From: Deltaproteobacteria bacterium | Lineage (GTDB): Bacteria > Desulfobacterota > DSM-4660 > Desulfatiglandales > Desulfatiglandaceae | Assembly (NCBI GenBank): GCA_016927455.1 | Contig: JAFGMQ010000002.1 | Location: 1 to 37,989 of the forward strand | Length of the DNA: 37,989 bases | Reading direction: 5' to 3' | In this document: piece by piece, positions 16,920 through 27,529 of the stretch | Position numbering within the stretch: position 1 is the stretch's first letter | Layout of the letters: every line of letters begins with the position of its first letter | Program-made: the position numbers and the translations under genes | Notes under the pieces: model-generated | What the model saw: only the letters and a program-made list of their open reading frames with translations | What the model was told of the DNA's origin: nothing | The model's database searches: none

Positions 16920-17645
16920 ATGACTTATAAACACGGACCTTTTTCGGTCGTATTGATTTGGGCGGGTTTATTTTCCTTTGTTTTTCCAGCCCTGTCAGGT
17001 TGTGCAGGGAGCTTAAAGGAAACAAGGCCTTTAAAGGAGGATTTTGTATATGAAATCAAAGATAATCCTCCAGTGCGGCATGAAGGTTCTCTCTGGCAGG
17101 ACAACGGCCCGCTGAGTGTTTTATTTGTAAATCCAAAGGCAAGGGCTGTTGGAGACATAGTTACGATTAAGATAGTTGAATCTTCCGCAGCTACCAACAA
17201 AGCCACTACCGGGACAGATCGAAAGTCTTCCCTGGATGCAGGCATTGATGGTTTCCTCGGCATGGAAAAAAGGTACCCCACAAGCAGCCATCCTAATTTT
17301 AATCCCTTTTCAGCGATCAGCGGGAGTATATCAAGCCAGTTTTCCGGGGCCGGCACAACACAAAGGAGTGGAAATCTGACCGCATATATCACGGCAAGGA
17401 TCAGTGAAGTATTGCCAAACGGAAATTTTGTGATTTTGGGTTCCAGACAGGTGACTGTAAATAATGAGGAGCAGTTTATTACATTATCCGGAATAGTGAG
17501 GCCAAGGGATATTTCCCCGGATAATGTTATACTGTCGACATATATCTCAGATGCTAAAATCAAATACAGCGGTTCAGGTATTGTTAATGACCGTCAGAGA
17601 CCGGGATGGCTGGCGAGATTGCTTGATACTGTCTGGCCATTCTGA
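16920..17645 (+). CDS. flgH: Flagellar L-ring lipoprotein FlgH
   Basis: 241 aa outer-membrane lipoprotein. The signal peptide ends in the lipobox LSGC (about residues 25-28). Downstream motifs are diagnostic: SLFVNPKARAVGDIVTIKI-like, ITARISEVLPNGNFVILGSR, GIVRPRDISPDNVILSTYIS and the closing WLARLLDTVWPF. Its presence shows a Gram-negative envelope. It starts 18 nt after flgA. Confidence 0.96.
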   Translation: MTYKHGPFSVVLIWAGLFSFVFPALSGCAGSLKETRPLKEDFVYEIKDNPPVRHEGSLWQDNGPLSVLFVNPKARAVGDIVTIKIVESSAATNKATTGTDRKSSLDAGIDGFLGMEKRYPTSSHPNFNPFSAISGSISSQFSGAGTTQRSGNLTAYITARISEVLPNGNFVILGSRQVTVNNEEQFITLSGIVRPRDISPDNVILSTYISDAKIKYSGSGIVNDRQRPGWLARLLDTVWPF

Positions 17646-17715
17646 TTATGGAAATACAGTGGTTGTATTTCAGAAAGTATTTGTCTTTATGCATTAATTA
17701 TTGAAGGTGAATCAG

Positions 17716-18849
17716 ATGAGAATGCATTTTTTATTAAATATGAGATTGGAAAGAATCGTAATGATCGGATTATCATTACTTCTGGCGGTTATTTTTGCTG
17801 TTCCAGCGTTTGCCATACGAATCAAGGATATAGCAGAGATTAAAGGGGTACGGCAGAATCAGCTGGTAGGATACGGCTTGGTTGTTGGTCTTGACGGAAC
17901 TGGTGATGGCAAGAATGCCAGGTTTACCTTTGAATCCATGGCCAGTATGCTGGAAAAAATGGGAGTTACAGTTACCGCTAAAAATATAGAAAAGGTTGAA
18001 AATGTTGCCGCAGTTATGGTTACTGCTGATCTTCCACCTTTTGCAAAGCTGGGGAGCAGAATAGATGTTGTTGTCAGTTCTATCGGGGATGCAAAAAGCC
18101 TTTATGGCGGCAACCTGCTTTTGACCCCGCTTATGGCTTCTGACGGAAATGTATATTCTGTAGCACAGGGGGCGGTTATAATAGGAGGTTTCTCTGCCGG
18201 AGGAGCACAGGCACAGGTGCAGAAGAATTTCCCCACTGTTGGGCGTGTAATTGACGGGGCCTTGATTGAGAAGGAGATTCCATCGGATTTCGGAAAAGAT
18301 GGATTATTATCTCTGTCTCTTCGTAATCCGGATTTTACTACAGCCTCCCGTGTTGCTGATGCTATTAACGGTGCGTTAAGTGATAGTCTGGCAAAGGCTC
18401 CTGATGCCGGTTCAATTGAAGTAAGAGTCCCGGAGAGATATTCTGAGAATATTGTTGGACTGGTAACTTTCATAGAAGGGCTGCATGTGGCTACTGATTC
18501 AACGTCAAAGGTTGTGATCAACGAGCGCACCGGAACAGTGGTTATGGGCAATAACGTCAGGATATCCACGGTTGCCATAGCCCACGGGAATCTCAGTATT
18601 GAAATAAAGGAATCAGCAGATATATCACAGCCACTTCCATTTTCTGAAGGAGAGACTGTGGTGGTGCCTGAAACCGAAATCTCGGTAAAAGAGGGAAGAA
18701 ATAAACTTCTGCTGCTCGAGTCAGGGGCAAGCATTGGCGATGTGGTAAGAGGGCTTAACTCTCTTGGTGTGTCTCCCAGGGACCTGATTACTATTTTTCA
18801 AGCCATAAAAGCCTCAGGGGCTTTACAGGCAAAACTGGAGGTTATATAA
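17716..18849 (+). CDS. flgI: Flagellar P-ring protein FlgI
   Basis: 377 aa periplasmic ring protein. The signal peptide runs to about residue 34 (AVPAFA), followed by IRIKDIAEIKGVRQNQLVGY and GLVVGLDGTGDGKNARFT, strongly conserved in FlgI. I chose ATG 17716, preceded by AAGGTGA six bases upstream, over an in-frame TTG at 17701 that has no ribosome site. It abuts flgJ (2 nt gap). Confidence 0.96.
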   Translation: MRMHFLLNMRLERIVMIGLSLLLAVIFAVPAFAIRIKDIAEIKGVRQNQLVGYGLVVGLDGTGDGKNARFTFESMASMLEKMGVTVTAKNIEKVENVAAVMVTADLPPFAKLGSRIDVVVSSIGDAKSLYGGNLLLTPLMASDGNVYSVAQGAVIIGGFSAGGAQAQVQKNFPTVGRVIDGALIEKEIPSDFGKDGLLSLSLRNPDFTTASRVADAINGALSDSLAKAPDAGSIEVRVPERYSENIVGLVTFIEGLHVATDSTSKVVINERTGTVVMGNNVRISTVAIAHGNLSIEIKESADISQPLPFSEGETVVVPETEISVKEGRNKLLLLESGASIGDVVRGLNSLGVSPRDLITIFQAIKASGALQAKLEVI

Positions 18850-18851
18850 TT

Positions 18852-19232
18852 ATGTCGGGAATGATTTCACAGCCAGTAATTCCTTTACAGGCAATAAACC
18901 TGAATGGCCGAATTGAAGGAGTTCAGAATTCAGTTTTCTCAAAGAGGAATTCTTCCGATGCCATTGATCAACAGGAATTAAGAAAAGCCTGCAGCGAACT
19001 GGAATCGCTTTTCATCTACACTCTTTTAAAAGAAATGAGAGCCACTGTCCCTAAATCAGGATTTATTAGCGGAGGAAGGGAAGAAGAGATATATACTTCC
19101 ATGCTGGATAACAGTCTGGCAGAAGAATTATCCTCTAAAGGAGGGATAGGCTTGTCTTCAATTCTCATTGAACAAATGAGAATAAATACGGAAAACAGGG
19201 TTTCGAGTAATATAGATGAAAAGAATAAATAA
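18852..19232 (+). CDS. flgJ: Rod-capping protein FlgJ, N-terminal domain only
   Basis: 126 aa. It contains the rod-binding domain (ELRKACSELESLFIYTLLKE, then MRATVPKSGFISGGREEEIY and GIGLSSILIEQM) but no C-terminal muramidase domain, which enteric FlgJ carries. Single-domain FlgJ is usual outside beta/gamma-proteobacteria; a separate hydrolase, not in this window, would then clear peptidoglycan for the rod. Confidence 0.9.
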   Translation: MSGMISQPVIPLQAINLNGRIEGVQNSVFSKRNSSDAIDQQELRKACSELESLFIYTLLKEMRATVPKSGFISGGREEEIYTSMLDNSLAEELSSKGGIGLSSILIEQMRINTENRVSSNIDEKNK

Positions 19233-19233
19233 T

Positions 19234-19260
19234 TTAAGTTCAGGAGTTTTCTGCCGATAT
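19234..19260 (+). promoter_or_regulatory. Sigma-28 (FliA) promoter for flgM
   Basis: TTAAGTTC at 19234-19241, eleven bases, then GCCGATAT at 19253-19260. Consensus is TAAAGTTT-N11-GCCGATAA, so the spacing is exact with three mismatches. The transcript would start about 100 nt before flgM. A FliA-driven flgM is the expected negative feedback. Confidence 0.8.
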
Positions 19261-19373
19261 ATAGATCAGGCCGTCTGTAAATTTTCTGGGATTTTTCAGG
19301 CCGTCTTTGATAAAGTGAGGACGTTGATACCTCGAAAAATTGAGCAGGGTTATTACTCAGGAGGGGATGTCAG

Positions 19374-19682
19374 ATGAAGATTGTAGGAGAAAATCCTTTC
19401 GTAAAATTAGATTCTTATGTAAAGAATATAAAGCAGAAGAAGGATGTTGATGAACCAAAAAACAGTACTTCTCGAGAGGACTCCACGGATGATAATGTTG
19501 TTCTGTCACCCAGGGCAAAAGAGATTCAGGATGCAAAAAAAATACTGATCTCGTCTCAGGATATTAGAGAAGAGAAGATAGCAGAGATCCGGAAGCAGAT
19601 TGAAAACGGGACCTATCAAATTAATGGAGACAAGATAGCGGTCAAGATGATAAAGGAATCAATTTTAAATGAGCTGCTTTGA
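19374..19682 (+). CDS. flgM: Anti-sigma-28 factor FlgM
   Basis: 102 aa, small and polar. The C-terminal half matches FlgM: R-x-E-K-I-A-E-I-R-K-Q-I-E-N-G-T-Y-Q-I, then IAVKMIKESILNELL. FlgM binds FliA until the hook is complete and is then exported by the flagellar gate. A strong AGGAGGGG precedes the ATG, and a sigma-28 promoter lies upstream. flgN follows after 113 nt. Confidence 0.9.
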   Translation: MKIVGENPFVKLDSYVKNIKQKKDVDEPKNSTSREDSTDDNVVLSPRAKEIQDAKKILISSQDIREEKIAEIRKQIENGTYQINGDKIAVKMIKESILNELL

Positions 19683-19795
19683 TTTTCTTTGACAATGTTG
19701 ATTCAAAATCTTTTGCTGTTTTTCTTACGGTAATGTACCATATGGATTCTAAACCAGCTGTAATTAAAAGCGATTACTAAAAGTCGGAACAGAGA

Positions 19796-20296
19796 ATGGA
19801 TATACTGCTTGACAGGTTTCTTGATTTGATGGAGGAGGCAACAATTGCCTACAAAGATCTGCTTTATGTACTTCAAAAGGAAAGGAAAGCAATCGTTAAC
19901 TCAAATTTTCAAGAATCCAATGAGGCTGGAAAGGAAAAGGAAAACATATTGCTTAAGATTCGCATAGTGGAAGAACAAAGGCAGAACATCCAGGAAAAAC
20001 TTGCTGATCACCTGGGATATCTTCCCCAGGATCTTACAATGACAAAACTCTCAGAATCAGTTCAGGATCCTTATTCAAAGCGATTAAAGGCCTGCTGTTC
20101 AAGCCTTTCAGCATTGCTTCAGAGTATTCTGGAAATTAACAGCGGCAACAAGGCCCTGATAATGCATTGCCTTGAATTGGTAACCGGGTCATTGACTCTA
20201 TTGAGCAATTTAATGAGTACAAATCCTGTATACTATAGAAGTGGAGCTGTTCATCTATCCGAAAATAATGGCAGGGTAATGTCCGGACGGATTTAA
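19796..20296 (+). CDS. flgN: Flagellar export chaperone FlgN
   Basis: 166 aa, mostly helical, with the FlgN-type pattern of a long N-terminal helix (LYVLQKERKAIVNSNFQ), an E-K-E-x-I-L-L-K-I motif and a heptad-rich C-terminus. FlgN is the export chaperone for the hook-filament junction proteins FlgK and FlgL, both encoded later in the window. The downstream hairpin at 20414-20447 may end this transcript. Confidence 0.82.
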   Translation: MDILLDRFLDLMEEATIAYKDLLYVLQKERKAIVNSNFQESNEAGKEKENILLKIRIVEEQRQNIQEKLADHLGYLPQDLTMTKLSESVQDPYSKRLKACCSSLSALLQSILEINSGNKALIMHCLELVTGSLTLLSNLMSTNPVYYRSGAVHLSENNGRVMSGRI

Positions 20297-20413
20297 GGGA
20301 AGTAATTACTTGATTTAAACAGAAGAAATCAGTTAATAATTCTATATAAAACAAATTCTGATGCTGGAGCTCTAAGAATAAGCGATATGATATTACCCCA
20401 CGCATCATTCGGA

Positions 20414-20447
20414 TGGAGAGGCACATCTCTCCCTTCTTCGTTTTTAT
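20414..20447 (+). terminator. Probable Rho-independent terminator after flgN
   Basis: TGGAGAG, a six-base loop, CTCTCCC, then a T-rich tract (TTCTTCGTTTTT). The stem is seven pairs including the outer A/T-flank region. It lies about 118 nt past flgN and before the cheA leader. The T tract is interrupted, so efficiency is uncertain. Confidence 0.55.
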
Positions 20448-20505
20448 ATTTCACGAAGCACATAAGACGATATATTGAAAACCTTTATATCTTATTTCAA
20501 AATTT

Positions 20506-20533
20506 TTATCGGCATAGTATAAAAAAAACTTTA
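20506..20533 (-). promoter_or_regulatory. Sigma-28-like promoter pointing antisense, toward flgN
   Basis: Read on the minus strand: TAAAGTTT (20533-20526), twelve bases, then GCCGATAA (20513-20506). Both boxes match the FliA consensus perfectly; the spacer is 12 rather than 11. No minus-strand gene follows that I can support, so the product would be an RNA running opposite the flgN 3' end. It lies in the AT-rich 284-nt gap between flgN and cheA. Confidence 0.5.
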
Positions 20534-20580
20534 GGGGAAATTTCAGAAAACTCAAAAATCCAGTGATTAAGGGATCAAAA

Positions 20581-23262
20581 ATGAAAAGGATGGATAAATC
20601 GGTTATAGAGACACTCAAGAAGATAGGTGAAGATATAGAAACGCTCAGCCTGGGCGATTATAATGCCTGGAATGCAGTTTACATTGATTTCGAAAACGCA
20701 GTAAGTGGCTTTCAGGATGATTTGCCTGAATTATTCAAGCTCATCAGCCTTTGCCTCAAGGGGCTCAGGTCTATTTCTGAAGGCTCTGTCTCAAATCTGC
20801 TGGACATTATTGAATCCCTGAATAATTCTCTGCATGCTTTGGAACAGTATATCCTCAATAGCCCTAAGAGTGTAGAACTCATTAATGAGGCCGTTCAGGC
20901 ACTGGAAAATGCAGTGGCCGTTGACTCAAGGGAAGATGCTTTGATATCGGTACCTGAAAACGGTCTTCAGGATGATGTCTCCAGTGAAGTTCCTTTAAAT
21001 TCCCTCAATGATGCTGCCATTTTTCTTATCCAAATCGAACCCGACGATAATCAGAGCCTTGTCCGTTTAAGGGACGCCCTCAATAAACTTGAATCTGACA
21101 AATCATATCCTGATATATCAAGAAAAAATATTAGCAAGGCAATAGTTATAATTGAGGGGATTATGGACGGAGGTATTTCAGATCCGGCTTCAGCTTTCAA
21201 GGAAATCGGCAGGCACCTGGAGGAAGCGGTTTATTTGAAGGATGAAGAGGATAGGATTCCTGAAGAATCCGGCGGTGATTTTACCTCTGACAAAGATGAG
21301 AGCGAGACAAATGAAGAAAAGGAGGTTGCAGAGGCAAAGGGTATTTTAACACCTTACGAAGATGAAGAAAAAGTGATTAGTGAGGTATCCGGTGATCTTT
21401 CATCTGATGTCGGGGCTGAAACAGGTGATCTGTCAGATGATTACATGTCTGAGGATGCTGATCCTGATTTACTTGCCGAGTTTATTAATGAGGGAAGAGA
21501 TTTGATTGCAAATGCTGAGGAGGCATTGCTGACCCTCGAAAATGAACCGGAAGACATGGAAGCTGTTGCAACCGTTTTTCGAGCCTTTCACACAATAAAG
21601 GGCACTTCCGCCTTTCTTAATATTACACTTGTATCCGAAATGGGTCATCATGCGGAGTCGCTTCTCAGTCGTGTCCGGGATCGGGAAATTCGTTACAGCG
21701 GAGGATATGCCGACCTCACCCTGCGAGCCCTTGATATGATAAAAGAACTGGTCCAGTCTGTTGAAAAGGCATTGGCAGGGAATGTTTTTTCTAAACCCTC
21801 CGGATATGATGAATTAATGGAAATTCTGGCAAATCCGGAGAAGGCGGGCATATCGGACGAATATGAGGACAGCTCGGATACGGATTTGAAGGTCGGAGAG
21901 ATACTTATTGGAAAGGGTAAGACGCAGAAGGAAAAAGTTGAGGAAACACTTTCCAGACATAGCGGCAGGCCGATAGGGGTAGAGCTTGTAAAGTCAGATG
22001 CCGTATCTGTTAATGATGTTGCCAAGGCGCTTCGTACTCAGAAACAGATAAAGGTCGGAAAACAGGTGGTTGAATCATCCGTAAGGGTAGGGACAGAACG
22101 TCTGGATCGATTGATTGATATGGTTGGAGAACTGGTTGTTGCTCATTCCATGCTTGCGCAGGATGATATTGTCGTAAGCGGGAGCCACCATGATCTTATT
22201 AAAAAAGTATCTCATACAACCAAGATCGTTCGCCAACTCCAGGATCTTGCAATGTCCATGCGTATGATTCCGCTCAAGTCAACTTTTCAGAAGATGGCAC
22301 GTCTTGTGAGAGACCTTTCACGTAAGGCCGGAAAGAATATCAGTTTTGTTACTGAAGGCGAAGACACCGAAATCGACAGAAACATGGTTGATGTAATAAA
22401 TGATCCCCTGGTCCATATAGTCCGTAATGCAGTTGATCATGGTATTGAGCTTCCTGATGTCAGAGAAAAAGCCGGTAAGCCGAAATCAGGAACGGTGAAA
22501 CTGTCAGCATATCATTCAGCGGGAAACGTGGTGGTTGAAATAGCTGATGATGGCAAGGGGCTTGACCGCGATGCTATTCTTGCCAAGGCAAGAGAGAGGG
22601 GTCTCCTGAGTGAAGGAACAATGATAAGTGACAGGGAAGCGTTTAACCTTATTTTTGAGCCGGGCTTTTCAACAGCTTCTGCAGTCACGGAGATATCCGG
22701 GCGTGGAGTGGGAATGGATGTGGTAAGAAGAAATATAGAGGCGCTCAGGGGCCAGGTTGAAATAGTTTCCGAGCATGGCAAGGGAAGCATTTTCAAGATG
22801 AGGCTTCCTCTTACACTTGCAATTATCGACGGCATGGTAATACGTGTGGGACAGGAAAATTATGTTATTCCTACAGTCTCTATCACCAGGTCAATCAAAC
22901 CCGATATCAAAGATTTTTCCACAGTGCTCAATAAGGGTGAGGTGCTTTCCATTCAGGGGAAACTCATTCCGCTCTTCAGGCTGGCAAGATTATTTGACAT
23001 AAAAGATTTTGAGCAGGATCCGAATAAGATGCTTGTTGTTGTTATTGAGGATAATGGAAGGCAGGCTGGCATGGTCATTGACGAGCTGATTGGGAGACAG
23101 CAGGTTGTTATTAAAACTCTTGGTGAGACCATGCAGAATATACTGGGTATTTCCGGAGGAGCCATTATGCCAAACGGTCAGGTAGGTCTGATCCTTGACG
23201 TTGGCGGACTGGTCAAGTTAGCTAATGGTGAAGGCATTGAAGGCTTAAGGGAAGAAGATTGA
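20581..23262 (+). CDS. cheA: Chemotaxis histidine kinase CheA with long N-terminal extension
   Basis: 893 aa (E. coli 654). An extra helical and acidic region of about 300 residues precedes the Hpt domain (about 300-405), whose phosphorylated His is H337 in FRAFHTIKGTSAFL. Then come a linker, the dimerisation helices (VGTERLDRLIDMVGELVVAH), the ATPase domain with N box NAVDHGIELPDVREKAGKP, G boxes DDGKGLD and GRGVGMDVV, and a C-terminal CheW-like domain. No distinct P2 CheY-binding domain is obvious. I chose ATG 20581, with AAGGGA six bases upstream, over GTG 20563 which lacks a ribosome site. It is followed by cheR. Confidence 0.95.
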   Translation: MKRMDKSVIETLKKIGEDIETLSLGDYNAWNAVYIDFENAVSGFQDDLPELFKLISLCLKGLRSISEGSVSNLLDIIESLNNSLHALEQYILNSPKSVELINEAVQALENAVAVDSREDALISVPENGLQDDVSSEVPLNSLNDAAIFLIQIEPDDNQSLVRLRDALNKLESDKSYPDISRKNISKAIVIIEGIMDGGISDPASAFKEIGRHLEEAVYLKDEEDRIPEESGGDFTSDKDESETNEEKEVAEAKGILTPYEDEEKVISEVSGDLSSDVGAETGDLSDDYMSEDADPDLLAEFINEGRDLIANAEEALLTLENEPEDMEAVATVFRAFHTIKGTSAFLNITLVSEMGHHAESLLSRVRDREIRYSGGYADLTLRALDMIKELVQSVEKALAGNVFSKPSGYDELMEILANPEKAGISDEYEDSSDTDLKVGEILIGKGKTQKEKVEETLSRHSGRPIGVELVKSDAVSVNDVAKALRTQKQIKVGKQVVESSVRVGTERLDRLIDMVGELVVAHSMLAQDDIVVSGSHHDLIKKVSHTTKIVRQLQDLAMSMRMIPLKSTFQKMARLVRDLSRKAGKNISFVTEGEDTEIDRNMVDVINDPLVHIVRNAVDHGIELPDVREKAGKPKSGTVKLSAYHSAGNVVVEIADDGKGLDRDAILAKARERGLLSEGTMISDREAFNLIFEPGFSTASAVTEISGRGVGMDVVRRNIEALRGQVEIVSEHGKGSIFKMRLPLTLAIIDGMVIRVGQENYVIPTVSITRSIKPDIKDFSTVLNKGEVLSIQGKLIPLFRLARLFDIKDFEQDPNKMLVVVIEDNGRQAGMVIDELIGRQQVVIKTLGETMQNILGISGGAIMPNGQVGLILDVGGLVKLANGEGIEGLREED

Positions 23263-23288
23263 AGAGCAACAACACAATCAGGAATATA

Positions 23289-24095
23289 ATGGCAGTTGAA
23301 TTGAGCGATAAACAGTTCCTGAAAATAAGCCAGATAATCTATGAACTATGCGGGATTAATCTGAAAGAAGGCAAACAGGCTCTTGTCAGGTCAAGATTAA
23401 TGAAGCGCCTGAGAGTACTGAAAATGGGGAGCTTTAAGGAGTATATAAAATTTATTGAAAGTGACAATGGCAGACAGGAAATAGGCTTTATGGTTGATGT
23501 TATGACCACGAATAAAACAAGCTTTTTCCGTGAGCCGGCTCATTTCAGGTATTTAGAGGAAAATGTATTGCCGAACCTGAATAAAAAACGAATCAGGTTC
23601 TGGACGGCTGCGTGTTCTTCAGGTGAAGAGCCCTTTTCTCTTGCCATGGTCGTGAGGGAAAATATCCAGAATATCAATTCCAGGGATATCAGGATACTGG
23701 CAACCGATATTTCCAGAAGGATGCTTGAGAGGGCCCGTAATGCTGTTTATGAAGAGGAAAAGGTATTTAGCATTTCTCCTCCGCTCATAAAAAAATATTT
23801 TGTCAAAATCGGAAAAGAATCACCTTCTGTCTATCAGTTGAAAGATTCTGTCAAGTCACTGGTTCATCTGGCATGGCTTAATCTGATGGATAAGTGGCCA
23901 ATGAAAGGCCCTTTTGACCTGATTTTTTGTAGAAATGTTATGATCTATTTTGACAGAACAACTCAACAGAATCTGATTAACCGTTTTTGGGATTATCTTG
24001 AGCCGGGAGGCTATCTTTTTGTTGGTCATTCCGAGGGGCTGTCATCTATCTCTCATAAATTCGAATATGTAAGGCCTGCTATTTACAGAAAATGA
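23289..24095 (+). CDS. cheR: Chemoreceptor methyltransferase CheR
   Basis: 268 aa SAM-dependent methyltransferase for receptor glutamates. The N-terminal helical domain includes LVRSRLMKRLRVLKM; the catalytic domain includes TTNKTSFFREPAHF, WTAACSSGEEPFSLAM (SAM-binding), DLIFCRNVMIYFD and LEPGGYLFVGHSEGL. ATG 23289 has AGGAA upstream and fits the family N-terminus; an in-frame TTG at 23259 overlapping the cheA stop is an alternative giving 278 aa. cheD follows after 28 nt. Confidence 0.94.
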   Translation: MAVELSDKQFLKISQIIYELCGINLKEGKQALVRSRLMKRLRVLKMGSFKEYIKFIESDNGRQEIGFMVDVMTTNKTSFFREPAHFRYLEENVLPNLNKKRIRFWTAACSSGEEPFSLAMVVRENIQNINSRDIRILATDISRRMLERARNAVYEEEKVFSISPPLIKKYFVKIGKESPSVYQLKDSVKSLVHLAWLNLMDKWPMKGPFDLIFCRNVMIYFDRTTQQNLINRFWDYLEPGGYLFVGHSEGLSSISHKFEYVRPAIYRK

Positions 24096-24123
24096 TCATT
24101 AAGAAAGAAAATGGTTAGAACTG

Positions 24124-24597
24124 ATGAGATACGTTGTTGGAGTAGGTGACATGAAGGCTGGGCAGAAAGGGGACATTATAGTCACCCATGCCCTTGGAAG
24201 CTGCCTCGGATTAATGCTCTATGATCCAGTGATGAAAATAGGGGGCATGCTGCATGCCATGTTGCCGTTATCAAAGATAAATATGGAAAAGGCTCAAGCC
24301 AATCCGTTCATGTTCGTTGACACAGGCGTGCCGGAATTGTTCAAGGCAATTTATAATATGGGTGGACTGAAGGGAAGGCTTATTGTCAAAGCTGCAGGCT
24401 GTGGTTCTCCTTTGGGAAATAACGAGATGTTTAAGATCGGGGAAAGAAATCATACGGTGCTGAAGAAGCTTCTCTGGAAAAACAGCATACTCCTCAAATC
24501 TGAGGACGTTGCAGGATCAAAAAGCCGAACGGTTCACTTTAATATTTCTACCGGCCAGGTAATAATAAGCAGCAACGGAGTGGAGACTGAGCTTTGA
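24124..24597 (+). CDS. cheD: Chemoreceptor glutamine deamidase CheD (first copy)
   Basis: 157 aa. The catalytic Cys and His stand at C27 (THALGSC) and H44 (GGMLHAMLP), the same positions as in Thermotoga CheD, with the late motif EDVAGSKSRTVHFNISTGQV. CheD deamidates receptor Gln residues and can bind CheC/CheX-type phosphatases. It overlaps the HDOD gene by 4 nt. A second, more divergent CheD is encoded at 30664. Confidence 0.93.
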   Translation: MRYVVGVGDMKAGQKGDIIVTHALGSCLGLMLYDPVMKIGGMLHAMLPLSKINMEKAQANPFMFVDTGVPELFKAIYNMGGLKGRLIVKAAGCGSPLGNNEMFKIGERNHTVLKKLLWKNSILLKSEDVAGSKSRTVHFNISTGQVIISSNGVETEL

Positions 24598-25445
24598 AAA
24601 ATAAGAGCAGAGTAGATATATTGTCAAAAGTGGATTCTTTTCCAAGTATGCCCGGGGCAGCGGTAAAGATGCTTTCACTCCTTGATAATCCTGACACTAC
24701 CGTCACTCAGATAGAAGGCATACTTCGGTATGAGCCAGGGCTTACCGCAAATATTCTGAAACTGACGAACTCTGCATATTTTGGTCTCCCGAGCAAAGTG
24801 GGTTCAGTAAAACATGCCGTAGTTCTGCTGGGTTGGAGGCGCCTGGTGCAACTCGTTATGGCTTCATGTGTCAGTGCTATAATGAACAAGTCAGTTCCCG
24901 GCTATGATTTGCCTCCAGGGGGTCTCTGGAGGCATTCCATCGCAGTTTCGGTTGCTTCAGAGGGGCTTATGAAGGAGCTTGGACTCCCATCTGATGACGA
25001 GGTTTTTACAGCTGCGCTTCTTCACGACCTGGGGAAACTTGTTCTTGGCAGTTCAATAAAAGATGATATCAGGGCTATTGAAATTACTGCCTCAGAGGGA
25101 GTACCCTTTGAAGTGGCCGAATATATGGTGCTTGGAACTGACCATGCTGAGGTTGGGGCAAAGATATTGGAGTCATGGTCTTTTCCTCCAAAGATAGTCA
25201 ACGCCGTTCGCTGGCATCATGAACCTGACTCTGCTGAGGAAAGCGATGTAATGCTTGATATTGTTCATGTTGCAAATGTGCTGTGCCTCATGATGGGGAT
25301 TGGTATTGGAAGAGAAGGCCTGAGATATGAACCCTCGCGTTTGGCAACAAAAAGGCTGGGACTTCATACTGCGCACCTTGAAATTGTGGCAAGCAGGACG
25401 ATGCAATGGGTAAATGAACTGACTGAAGTGTTTGGAGCAAAATAG
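24594..25445 (+). CDS. HDOD-domain signalling protein
   Basis: 283 aa. The HDOD domain fills most of the protein: SFPSMPGAAVKMLSLLDNP, a helix with PGLTANILKLTNSAYFGLPS, and the HD-like AALLHDLGKLVLG near residues 140-155. HDOD proteins are usually non-catalytic and sit in regulatory and chemotaxis operons; the ligand is unknown. The start is TTG 24594, coupled to the cheD stop (TTGA) with GGAG upstream. Confidence 0.85.
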   Translation: MKNKSRVDILSKVDSFPSMPGAAVKMLSLLDNPDTTVTQIEGILRYEPGLTANILKLTNSAYFGLPSKVGSVKHAVVLLGWRRLVQLVMASCVSAIMNKSVPGYDLPPGGLWRHSIAVSVASEGLMKELGLPSDDEVFTAALLHDLGKLVLGSSIKDDIRAIEITASEGVPFEVAEYMVLGTDHAEVGAKILESWSFPPKIVNAVRWHHEPDSAEESDVMLDIVHVANVLCLMMGIGIGREGLRYEPSRLATKRLGLHTAHLEIVASRTMQWVNELTEVFGAK

Positions 25446-25523
25446 TGTAAACAGGGGGGAAACCCGGGAATCGCACTTATTTATTCTTTAGCCGGTTCCA
25501 ATTAAAATGAAGAGGTTATTCGA

Positions 25524-25902
25524 ATGGCACTTAACGTCCTCATAGTAGACGACAGTGGTGTAATGAGAGCCATGATAAAGAAGACAATGCTCATGAGCGG
25601 CCTGCCGCTCGGCGAAGTCTACCAGGCCGGTAACGGTAAGGATGGCCTTGAGATTCTGAACCAGAACTGGATTGACCTTGTTGTGGTTGATATTAACATG
25701 CCTGTAATGAATGGTGAGGAGATGCTCAGCCAAATGCGGGAAAATCCAGGTACAAAAGATATCCCTGTTGTTGTCATATCTACCGAAGGAAGTCAGACAC
25801 GCATTGAACGTTTGATAAAAAAGGGCGCCAGCTTCATTCAAAAGCCTTTTTCTCCCGAGCTCATCAGGGATATCGTAAAGGAAATAACTGGAATAGGGGG
25901 CG

Positions 25903-25925
<23 letters not shown>
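25524..25925 (+). CDS. cheY: Chemotaxis response regulator CheY-like
   Basis: 133 aa single receiver domain. The acid pocket is D9/D10, the phosphorylation site is D56 (VVVDINMP), followed by the Thr in VVISTEGS and the Lys in FIQKPFSP. Phosphorylated by CheA, it would bind FliM to change rotation. It overlaps the CheX-like gene by 23 nt, suggesting the two are made together and that the neighbour removes its phosphate. Confidence 0.92.
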
Positions 25926-27524
<1,599 letters not shown>

Positions 27525-27529
27525 AAGAA

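Noticed and set aside
20136-20426. Minus-strand frame of 96 codons below the antisense sigma-28 site
   Set aside because: Mostly opposite flgN, no ribosome site, no recognisable domain; better explained as a shadow frame.
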